Shown here: in pieces, positions 12,001 through 24,000 of the stretch
Numbering within the stretch: the first letter of the stretch is position 1
How the letters are laid out: each line of letters starts with the position of its first letter
Source: Helopsaltes ochotensis
Lineage: Eukaryota > Chordata > Aves > Passeriformes > Locustellidae
Length of the DNA stretch: 64,000 bases
Assembly (NCBI GenBank): GCA_013400155.1
Contig: VXBM01000199.1
Span: 578,558 to 642,557, forward strand
Reading direction: 5' to 3'
Position numbers and translations under genes: made by a program
The notes under the pieces: model-generated
What the model saw: the letters and a program-made list of their open reading frames with translations, nothing else
Database searches by the model: none
What the model was told of the DNA's origin: nothing

Positions 12001-15000
12001 GCTGAGTTGGTTGCTGGAAGAACATATCCTTGTTGCTGTTGACATAAAGGTTTCTGTTGTGATGAATAAGTCAAATTCTGCTCTTAATGAGAGCTCTGTA
12101 AACCGGCAGTAGCTCAGATTATTTAGATCTTTAATTTCCCTTGATGAAATAAAGCATTCACCTTGATGCCATTTACTGAAAGTTTGCTGTTCCCTCTATC
12201 CAGATTAGTGTTACCTTTATTTGTGATACTATAATTATTTTGCAAAATTTCTGGTATACAAGCATATCCACCAATCTTCGTAACTGCCAGTTTAACACAG
12301 AGCCTTCTCTTTCAAAATGCCTTTTATAGATGGTTCTGCCAGATGGGGTTCAGGTTTAGTATAATGCCTTTTTATGTGCTATAAATCTGTTATTACTGCA
12401 TTTGAAGCAGCCCAGACTAACAAATCCTATTAACATGAGTTGCTTTTTTGCTTTTGGAGCACTAATCTTCCAGGGAGTTTACTGGAAGACAATGGTCTGT
12501 TTAGGTTTGCGTTGAGAGGATAATGTGACAACCCCCTCCAAATATTTTTCTCTTTTTTTTTTTTCCCTCCAATTAGAACAATCCTTTTTATGTAAAACCA
12601 AGGGTTGCTGTTCACAACTTTGGAGTGAAGCACTACGCTGGGGAGGTAATTTCTTTATTTGCTGAAATTATTCCAAGCAGAACTTTCATTAGCTTAATTT
12701 TCCCCCAAGGCTGCTCAAAATTAACTAAAGCACTCTGTTCCCTCAGCACTTTTACAGCACCGCTCTTGTGAGAGGTGCCTGACTGTTTGGCTTGTTGTTT
12801 GAACCGGCTGTGTTTCCTTCTAGGTCCAGTATGATGTCAGGGGGATCTTGGAGAAGAACAGAGATACTTTTAGAGATGATCTCCTGAACTTGTTACGGGA
12901 AAGCAGGTAAGTTTCTGCAATTTTTGTTAAGAACATGATACTGAGGAGTGTTGTATCAACTAATTCTGCCAGGATTGGACGCCTAATTCTGCTGGGGTTT
13001 GAGTATGTTAGATGTTGCATAGCAGCAGACCTTGGCAGACCTGAAGTGAGCATAGAATGAAACAGAGATGAGCATATCGTATCACAGAGATGAGCATATC
13101 AGAGCTGCCTGTAAGCAGGTCTGGCTGTAATTGCTTCTGACAAAGTTGGGTTTACCTACATTGTACTATTGTTGCAGTTCAGTCCAGGGCATTCCTAGAG
13201 AACTAACTTGCTCTGTAATGACTAACGATGCTGGAAGGTGGTCGTGGTTTTAACTATTTCAGAGTGCCTGATAGGCAGCGTGAATGTGTGGTTTTTCACT
13301 TCATGTTTTTATTCCTAATTGGTTAATCACTTGCAGTTGGAGACTACCACAGTGCAAACTGCAATATAGTAATTGTTTCAAGGGGAGAACTTCTATTAAG
13401 ATTTATCTGACCAAAAGTCTGAGCTGTGATGCCTTTGGTACCTGCATGTCTCATGTCATTCTGCAGTGTAAGGTCTTAGGGTCCTTATAGTGGTGCCCTA
13501 TGAGCTGTGGGGGTACCACATCCCTTTTTTCAGGTGTTTGGTTGAGACTCCAGGACACCCAGAGGAATGGGAGAAGAAAGGGGAGCTGAGCCTGGATATT
13601 GCTATTCTCTATCCCATTCAGTTGCCTTGCTGTGCGACTTGCTTGTTTGTAAATCTCTTAAGCCCTTCTGTGCAGGGGGAACTTCATAAGCAATTTGCTA
13701 TCTATGTTATTTGTTCTGGGTTTATGACATTTTTGATATAACATCTGTCAATTGGAGTATCTAGGTAAAAAGAATAAACGAGTTAAACTTGGCTGGGCCT
13801 GGTTTTGCTTTTGCACCAACATCCGTGTGGGTCTTGAATTAAAATGTCTGTGTTTCTGTAGAAATGCTAAGAGGAGAGTACCCAACCCATAGGGTAGAAA
13901 ACAGCATGCACAGCTGTTATCTGAAAGTGAGGCTTGCATGAGTGGCTGTTTTGTGTTACATCCCTAACCAAGCTGGAAGTGTTGTTTTTTAGTCTTTGTT
14001 CAGGTACAATTCTGGCTGCAGTCAGCTGGAGTTTTGGTTGAGTGAGTGGAGTAAAATGCAGTAAAGCCTCTAGGACTTTACACTTCATTTCCCTAATGAT
14101 GTGTTTGGAGTGGAGAAGAAAGAACCCCCTTGTTTTGTTGGTTTTTTTGTTTTGTTTTTTCTCCCCTGGATAAATTCTGCAAAGGCAAAAGGTATTGTTT
14201 AGTAAAGATTGTGGAGAATATCAATGAGTATGTTTACGATGGAGGAGCTTCTTGCTAAGTACTTTCTTTGCATTCTACAGTGGTGAACCTCATAGTCTGT
14301 TAAGATACACTTTAGAGATACTATTTTCCTTTTCCATTTCAGTCTTGATTTTATCTATGACCTATTTGAACACGTTTCGAGTCGCAACAATCAGGACACT
14401 CTTAAATGCGGAAGCAAGCACCGAAAACCCACTGTCAGTCTCCAGTTCAAGGTCAGTTAATGTGTCCTGTCTGCTCTGTAGCTAATCAGTAATAGACAGA
14501 CCCTGGTCAGTAAAGAACTGGTGCAGATTAAAAAAAGGCAAAACTTGAGCATGAAAACATTGCTGTCTCTTCTGTGACACTGCCCTTGCTAATTAACTGA
14601 TTGATGGTCCTGGCTAGCTTCAAGTAGACACTAACCTTTCCATCACACCGTTCCCACAAAACTCCTGATGCATTCCCCACTTGCTTATTTGTTATTTTAG
14701 AGCTCATCTATGAAGTTGGTCTCTCTTGTCCTGGTTTGTCTTTATAATCTAAATCCAGCCACAAAATCCCTCAAAGCCTTACAGCAGTGCCTGTATGCTA
14801 AGAAAAATAAGTGCTGAATAAATACCTCATTAAGGTGTTGCCTTGCTTTAAGTTAAAGTTTGAAGGCATTTTTTTTAAACACATTTTTATGAGGCTTTAT
14901 AGCCTCTCATAAAAATGGCACCAAATTGAAATCTAGCATAAATTCTATCTGCAAATTATTTAAAAGGGAAAGATTGGCATGAAACATCTCCTAAATTGCA

Positions 15001-18000
15001 TGAGTACAAGTCTGGATTAGTTGCCTTTCATTTTGTTTGAATTAATATACATTTGCAGAGTTCATTCACTTTTTTTAAAGAAGAGCAGACTAGAACTGCT
15101 TAAGGGCAGATTTTATCCTAATAGACTTGCTAAGTGGTTGGACAGAACAGCAAAGAGCGTATGCTGGGACGCACACCATGTCTTTTATTAAAAAACACTG
15201 ATGTTGTGTTTTCAGGACAGCTTGCTTTGTGCTGCCATAACTCATCTCAGAAGTATCCATTTCTTGTCATGAGATGGTGTTATTTGCTGGTTCTCTGGGG
15301 TAGCAGAAGGTACTGTTTCCACTTGGTCATTTGTGTATGTGCAAACCAGACCTTTAAGATGTTAACCTTACAAAAACGGACCATATTTTTTCCACCCATT
15401 TAGCAAGGTAGAGCAATGTATAGTATTCCTTCTGTTCTCTATCAGGGGCGCTGGTAAGCATGAGGGTGACAAAACATGAAATCAAAACATTATTGCCTCT
15501 TATCTAATGCTGCAGTAACTGACCATTAAGCAGCTGGGCTGCTTTACAAGAGGTTGACCTTCACATCATGCCTTCCCCAGAGAATTAGGTTGGGTGTTTT
15601 TTACATGTTTTAAAGCCTTCCAGGGATTAGTCCATCTTATTTCGACTGAAGATAAGAACTTTGCCTTCACAGTTTTATTCTCATGATAAATTGGTTGACT
15701 CTTCTTTTCATTTGATGACCTGCCTAATGCAGGCCTGGGGGTGCACACAGAATAGCAGTTTAGATACCATCTGTTTCAGCCTGTTGATTACAGCAGGGCA
15801 AGCTCCAGATTAGCTCATCACCTGACAGTGACTTAGAAGCTTGCAGCACTGTGCAGAATCTGGCTGGCTGTGCCACAGGTGAAAGTGAAAATACTTTAAA
15901 TCCTTTTTGTTTAGACTGACCAACTTTTCCAGTCTCTAAGTGGGATGAGAGAGTTGGCCACAGATGTGATGTTCACATGAGTTTAATATGACTGAAGCCT
16001 TTACTTTTCAAAGCTGTAAATATTTGTCTTTGCACAAAGATTTTCATCTTTGTAAGTTTTGTTCTGTATTTGCTGCCCAATTCCTGGCTGGCAAAGGCAA
16101 GCAAACCAAGAACTACCATTTATGTTCCCACTTATTTCGCTGTTTGCCCACTTTGTCCTGCACCAGCTCTTGTGCACAGCCATACCTCTGCCTGCTGCCT
16201 TTATCACTGCAGGTTCAATCACCAAGTGCTTGGTCTGCAGATTAAAGCAAGAATTTGTTATAACAGACTGACATTGACAGTTTTGCTCCAAGACATATGG
16301 CAGGACACACAGTATTGCTCCTTTAAAATGTGCACTTTCTGCCTCCTTGGCAGCCTCCTCTGTGTTCTCTCTGCTGCCTGGCACAAAGGGCCACGTTTGA
16401 GGGGTGTAACTTTACCATTGCTAACTTTTTCAGAGCCTGAGCTCCTCTCCTGTGCAATCAGTTGTATCTCTGCAAAGTAAATGCAAGACCTCAGTTTTAA
16501 GAGGTTCATCATACTTAATGATACAGAATGAGGCAAGTTGGAAGAAGATACGGAATGATGGCTCAGGCAGGAAAGGGGTGGATGTGTAATTAAAGTAATA
16601 ATCATAAAAGGACTGAGGGATTTTGTGATTTTTATCTCCAGGCTGAGGTTCAGACAACTGATAGTCTAATGTGCATTGGATCATTCAGAGTTCTAAAGCT
16701 AAGAAAAAACCTGTTTTCTTCAGGGAAGATGGAAAATGAGTGGGTTCGGGGTGGTTGAAATGAAAAGAGGAAATCTGAGTTGGTGGATTTTGCCATAGAC
16801 CTCTTATCCTTCCTTTTGGCTTGCTCAAGTTCAGCTATTTGGGAACGTGGATCCTAAGTGTTAAGCAGTCATTCGAAAGATCCCTGGAACACCAATTTGG
16901 TGTTTCCTTATGAACGGTTTTCTTCCTATCCATCTGTGAATCTTTTTCATTGTAAAACGGTGATGGCATTGATCGGCAGAGCCAGTGGGAGAGGCGAACA
17001 CCCCCCTGTTGACCCCGTCTGTCGGGAAGAGCTTCCGCGGTGCGGTAACTCCTGGTGCGCACCACTAGGTGCTGCAGTTAGATGCTGTCTGCAGCGCTGG
17101 GCTGCAGGAGCTCCTCTCCGGGGTTATGTTGCTTGTACAAAAATGCAGCTTGTGAAGTACTATCTTCTCTCTTCCTGTGTTTCAGGAATCGCTTCATTCT
17201 TTAATGGCGACGCTGAGTTCTTCAAATCCTTTCTTTGTTCGGTGCATCAAACCCAACGTGCAGAAGGTAAGATGCTAAATGGTGTCCATCTTTTCTGTAC
17301 ATCTCAGGCCTAATCTTTTGCTGCCTGTCTAGTTATTTACCACTGTGTGAAGCGGAGCATTCTTCACTGATTTTGTAGAAGGCTCTGCAAGAAGGAGGCA
17401 CTGGGAAGGGCTTTTGATTGATTTTTTTCTTTTTTTTTTTTTTGCACATGGCCTGTGCACCTCTTTAATAGTCATTTCTCACAACTCTGATAAATGATTG
17501 GCTCTAAGAGAGGTTATAAACAGAAGGTAGAAGGCTGCACTTCTTGTGTGACAACTCAGTGAGAGCCTTTTGAGGGAGAAAATATCAAAATCGCAAAGTT
17601 TGTTTTAAGTCACTAGGGGTAGTGATTCAGATATGTATAGAAAAACTGGTGTGAATGACTGTTGTCAGACTCTGTCTTTCAGTTTATGAAGATACCTGGA
17701 ATTGTACATGCTGGCTGTTTTGTTCTGTTTCAGAATTTTTTTCTTAACACAGGCTTGGAGACTAAGGTTTACATTATCAGTTTCTCTTTTGAGTTACAGA
17801 TAATAAAAGACAGTGTCAGGATTTGCCTAAATATGTTGGAGGGCTCTCTAGAAATGAAGTGGCAATGGTAGAGTAATCACTAAAATTAATCTTGTTAGCC
17901 TGGTTCTGATATCCTGGCGTTTTGCACATCTGTTTTGGGCATAATAGACTGTTATTCAGGCATGGTCTGCTTTTGTCAAAAATACAACAGGCAGAGGTGA

Positions 18001-21000
18001 GTGAATCTGATTTATGATTTTCACATGTAAACTCAGAGATTGGTGACTTTATTATAAATTCATGTTTATATGTTCCATTTTTCTGGGTTGTCTAGTTAAT
18101 CAGGATACTAACAAAACAAATGTGTGGATTTCATTGTGGGTTTTAGTGCTACCTGGACAGTACATCCTTGACTTTACATGTTTTCAGTTGCTGACTGTTA
18201 ACTCTGCTTTTGTGTTGCTATTTATGATGTGCCAAATAACACACAGATTTTGGGCACCTTAGCAAGAGGGAACGGCCTGGAAGCAAATAAAAAAAACTTT
18301 CTGTGTCTTGAGGTGTTTGGTGCTCTCAGGTGTGAAGCCACCAAGCAGCTGAACCCACGTGGATGACAGAGCCCTGGCGAGTAGCTGGGATTTGTGAGCC
18401 TGCATGTTTAGAAAAGTCCCTGATCACAGAAGGAAGGCAGTTTTGAAAAATTTGTTTCCTTTCCTGCTCCTGTTTTTATCTGGAAGTCCCATGACCCTTA
18501 AATAGAAGGATTTCGGTAATAAGCTCACAGGTTTCCCTTATCTGTCTTTTCATACCTGACAAATAAAGCTCCTCTCCACAGTAGCAAAGTTACAAGGATT
18601 TGCTGTGACTGCTGCAAGAACCGGGTACTAGTTGCATTTCCATAACAAGGAAAGCGCCAAGTTCCCACTCCTATGTTCCTTGTTCTTCCAGTATTTCCCC
18701 ACTAAAATGCTTCATCCCTGACAAATTTGGCATGCGTTACTGTATCTGCACATGTATTTTCCTACCACTGAAACACAGTTCTCACAGAGCTAGCAGCTGT
18801 GTAAGGAAAAGAAGCTTGAGACAGTCTGAGGACCACCTCTAACTGCAGGAGTGAATGCAGGAACAGATTGGAAAATTTCTTTAGACAATCCATTTCAATG
18901 TACATGTAAAATCTCACTGAAATCTTATGCAATGATGGTTGTACTTGTTTTCCATTTGCCTTTATTTGATTGCAAATTTAACTTGAATCAATGGCTTTAC
19001 TAAATAAGAAACACTGTTTGAAGAGGAAGAGTGAGGTGTCACAGAGCTTCTCTGTTGTAGCTGACTCAATAGAAGACTTGACTGAAAATGAGAAGGAAAG
19101 CCATATATAATGCTTGTCAATGGCATTCTTCAGGGAGGTGTTACCAAAATGCACCTTTGGGATTCACTGTTGGAAGTTTTGTCTGCTATATGCTGCTCTC
19201 TGTCCCCCACTCCATGTTGAAGAGACAGTGATTTTTAGTGCTGAGCTTGTTGGCATAGTTGGTGTCTCTCCTTCTGAAGCAGTGCAGGTACTGGAGCAGG
19301 CACAAAACCAGCATTTTGGCTGCTGTGTACCTTTGCTGGATTCTGTAGGTGCACATCCCAGTGAGTGGTTTGTAGTTCATCCTCTCATACAACATGTTGC
19401 TTTTTTTCAGTTAGACTGAAGGAAATAAGGAGATAAGGTGACTGAGTTTGCACAGCTGTGAGCCAGCATGGCTCAGAGGCACAGGAACTGTGCATGGACT
19501 ACCAGGGATCACCACATACATGACTCACTGTGCAGGGCTGCTTAGAAAAATAACTGCTTGAAATATTCAGAACAGCTACTGAAGTGGAGTAAACTCGGAT
19601 CAAAAGAAAGTAAAGGTCTTCACTCAGCATTTTCCTCTGTGTTTTCCATCTGCAGTCATGGTGATATGGAATGATAAATGTCACTCAGAAGATACTTAAA
19701 CAGTGCTTGCCAAATACTGAAGTATGTGGAAGAAAGGGTTGTTTTACTGCTTTTTTGAAATACAGAGCATTAAAGGAGAGCTGGACCAGAGAGATTCGTG
19801 AAGGAGAGAGCTGAAGTTGTCTGATTGGGAGTAAAGCCTCTCCATCTACTTGTTCCTCTCTGGACTGGGTACAAATAGGGGACACACCTATTGATGAACG
19901 TCCTTTGTAACTGGAGGGGAGGAGCTGGGGGAACTCATGAAGTGTGTTTGAATTCTGTAGGTGAATGAAGTTAGGCAAATAGAAGTCAAATTCAAGCCTT
20001 TGAAAAGCAGAGTAGCAAACTACTTTCTCTGCTGTTCTAGATATTGAAGCGAATTCATATTGGTAGCAGATGTGATAATTTACAGTAATTATTTCATTGT
20101 TTTAAGTTTTCTAAAGTTCAATTTTTAAATATGTTGCAGTGGCAAGCAAAAGCAATTCAGCATAAGCAGTAAAGCAAAAATAATTCAGCATAAGCAGTAA
20201 ACCACTGGACATTTACATATGAAAGCAGGTTCTACACTCATTAGTGCAATTTCCTAAAGGGAGCACATGAAGTACGTGACCTTTTGTCACAAGACATTTC
20301 GGCAGGCAGGCCTCAGACAGAAGGACAGAGGACCCATTAATCTTTGGGAGACCCCAGAACAATCAGTGTATCTGTTTTCACAATTTCCAATCTGTTCGGA
20401 ACTATCCATAACATGGAAACTTTTCCACTTGGTATGCTTTATGAGTGTTCTCTGCTAATGAAGTGTCTTTTTCCTCAGCTTCCCTTATCTTCACTGCAGC
20501 TGGCAGAACTATGTATCATTTCATCCCTTTGAACTTTAGCACATCTTTCTCTGCTTCTTGGTTTCATGTTTCTTTTTCTGTCGCCTGTTCTATTTGATAA
20601 TGAGCCCTCCCTGCAACCTTGCCATTACTGATCTCTGTCTCCTTTTCTTCACGTACCCTAAGTTAAAAAACAAACACCACCACAAAAGAACGCCAACAAA
20701 ACCAAACCAACAACAACAAAAAAAGACTCTCTTTTTAAAAGAAGCTGCTGCTATTGCTACAATCATCAACTGAATGTTTCTTCCAGCTTGCTGCTATTAA
20801 TAAAGTTGCTAAGCCTTGGTGCTATTCAGGAGACAGATCAGAGTAAATTTAAGATCTAAACTTCCTATTCAAGCTGTTGCAGAGGCAGAAGTTTTCCTGT
20901 TGCCCGGAAGCAGCCAGCCTTGGGCAGCTTGGCTCAAGGGTTTTCTCAGGTTCCCTTGTCCATTTAGGCTACATCTTGAAACTATATTGGCATAATCTCC

Positions 21001-24000
21001 AGTGGCACGATACTGGTATAATCATAGCAAGTGGCCCCACTTCCAGCATCTGCAGGGTCTCAGCTGTGCTGATCTCTCAAAACCTCAGTTACTACAGCTT
21101 ATTTTTATAATCCCCTATTCTTGAGACTTCAGCAGGTTCAGATGTGGCTGTTCTCTTCTGCACATAAATAGGTGCATGCACTTCTCTTTTGTTACAGATC
21201 TAAGGCAAATTTGGTCCTGATAGACAAAATCCTGGCTTAATTATAGTTCACATGAAGTATTTGATGTAGACAAAAATTTCACTTTTTAAATTGTTTTTAT
21301 AGGAAACTTGTGTTGGTGTGTGCCACTAGGAAACAAGATTGTAGAGGCTCTACTTCCATCCCTGTCCACTTATTTGTTGTCTGTCTTATTCCTCCATTGT
21401 AGTGATGGTCTTGTCACTGTCAAGATAAAAGCTGCATTCTCTCAGACCTTGTGATCTCTAAAGGGACAATTCTGTTTCTCTTCATGTCTTTACGTGAACT
21501 GGTTTTTTAATCTTAAATTAGGTCAGGTAAATAAGTGAGACAAAATTAAACCTGTATTGTAAGCCTCCTGCAGGGTAGGGGCTGCAGGGAGCAACAGGAA
21601 AAGTGAAACTGGTAACACCTTAGCAGTTCAAAGGAAGACTGGTAGAAGAAAGTCTCTAATAAATTCTGTGAGATCTGCTGCTTAGAGTCCTATCATGTGC
21701 CATATACATTCTGGGAAAATTAGTATCAAGGCAATAAGATTATTAACATTGCTTCTGGGGACAGAGCCATTTGAAGGGATCAAGGTATGGCTGTTGGCAC
21801 CTGCAGTGTATTTTGAGGCATAGGTCATTAATGACCATGAGACACCCTGGAATGGCAAACAGTTTGTCCTCTAATATGACATGAGATGCAAACCTATTTT
21901 GCTTGGCGCCTGAATTAAAGCTCTGTTCTTAAAATAGCTCTGAACCATTACAAATATAAGTATAGCGTGATACCAGCCTAAACACCAGGTAGAAGTACAG
22001 CTCAGGAATGCAGTGCAAAGGAAAAGCGATAGCAGAGCTTGACCCCATCTGCAAGGGTGATTGTGTGCAGGGTGTGGAGCAGGTACAAGTTCAGGGAACG
22101 CAGTAGGTGAGCTGGTTGTCAAGCTGGAATTGCAATATTGTCATATTGAGACTTGACTGCATGAATTACTGAGTTTGCCTTCTAGGGAGATTTTTTTTTT
22201 TTTTTTTTTTGGCAGAAATATGGATAAGAAGAGTGCAAGTCAAGCGGTACTGAATTGGGAGGAGCACTGAAACATAATCTTGAAAGATTCAGGGAGAGAA
22301 ACTCTGAAGTTCAGGGGTATTCTACTGTACTTGAAGCAGAGGTTTGCTAAGCAACTGGATAACTTTACTTTCAGAAGTCTTTATTTTAAAAAATTATCCT
22401 TGATAAGGCGATCTAGTTCCAAACATCTATGCCCATCCTACTGCAGTTGTATACCAAGCGTTGGCTTTATACAGTAACATTCAGCAGACTCTGGGTCTCC
22501 TTGCAGGGGAGCAGGTGCCTTTGTATGTTTTTAAAGATGCAGCAGTTAAAAGCCAAAAAGTGTTAGGCCCTAAATGGAGGTGTCTCTATGGTTTAGTCAG
22601 TTGCCAGGCCCTGGGGTAGCTCTTCTGCAGCAAAGCTGCAGTGGTGTCTGGTACTGGGAGCTAGCAGATCAGAGGCTAAATTTGATTTGCTGTCCATAAG
22701 AAAGAGGTAATAGAGGGCCTGATCATGTTAATAGTTACTCTGTCATACTTTGAAAGTAGAGGAAATTGATAATACAGCCCAGGTGGAGCTGCTGGCTGTG
22801 TGTGGGGCTATCTATAGAAAGTTAAGGTCTAGCAGTATTCATTTACAGCTGTATAAGCAACTCATATATTAGAGATCCTTATAGCCTTTTTAAAAAATCT
22901 CTCTTTAATCTCCGTTGTTTTCAATAAATACTTTAATTATTTGTTTTTTATTAGTAATTTTTAATAATTTAAGAATTACTGCTGTCATTGCTTCTGGAGG
23001 CAGCAGAGCCACAGGCTCTGAGCACAGATTGCTCTTGCTCAGGCAGCTTGGGTCAGACTCAAGGAGCTACTGCTCAGGCTCATCATTTGGGAGGAAAGCA
23101 ACCACTTCCCAAAAGCACACAGCATGTTGGCCTGGTCTCACAGGTCAACAAGTGCATGGGGCCAATTGCAAACTATTTATCCTCCTTAGCCTTTAACTAG
23201 TTCATAAGGCTTTATTACTCATAACCAGGAAGGCGCAGTCGGAAGGTGCGGTGGTGTGCCTGGCCAACACCACTTAATTCAGCTACCTGGATCTTGTCGC
23301 CTTGGGTTTTGCAGAATACATAGCTTCAAATCAAGACTTCTGGAGGGTGTCCCAGCTGCATCATTTTCTGACACATCACTTGAGTAATTAGGTCAGGCGC
23401 TAGAAGACTCGTTCCTTAGGTAAAAGTGATAAGGAGAGTGGGTGTGAGGAAAGCAATCGCTCCTGCTCGCAGAGTGCTGGCAGTAATGTTACATGTGAAC
23501 CTGAATCCCTGTCTGAAAGAACAAGGTGTTTCGTGCTGCATGTAAGCCATGCCTCTCTTCTGTGTCCTCTCTGAAAGATCACTCCCATCACTGCTGCGGT
23601 GCAGCCTCTTGGTTGTGCTGCCTGAGAGCCACTGGGTTGTCCCTTTGTCCCCATCTCAGAGTGTCCCCGCTTGCTGGGCAGAAGTAGGTCATTCTGCTCT
23701 CCAGGCAGTCACCCAGACAAGGCATGTTCTTCTTCATCAAGGTTTGTTGTTTGCTAAGCAGGGCTGACGAGGCATTCCTTTGCTAAGTGTATTAGGGTTT
23801 GTCTTTCAGTGACCGTGGTTAAGGAGTTTAAAATTGAGCTGTTTAAGGCTAGGGACAGGGAGCTGAGATGGGATGCTGCAGGCGAGGGAGCAGACACTCT
23901 GCTGTAAAGGTTGCACCCAACTCCAGGCAGAGCATGCAAACAGGAGTTTTGCATGTTTGGCAGCACGTACAATTTGGTAGGACTCTGTCTGCAAGTGGTA

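Larger units (their letters stand above)
14452..17185 (+). other. MYO10 intron e14-e15
   Basis: 2.7-kb intron. It holds a hairpin at 14882-14917 and a CpG-rich islet at about 16965-17135 that ends about 50 bases before exon e15. No gene recognised. Confidence 0.6.

Noticed and set aside
14726..14740. TGTCCTGGTTTG, similar to the start of a bird LTR
   Set aside because: No matching CCAGGACA-type end and no flanking duplication were found nearby, so it is probably a coincidence.
16001..16605. Several overlapping 100+ codon frames on both strands
   Set aside because: They overlap in opposite frames, show no domain or splice logic and sit in an intron; typical chance frames.
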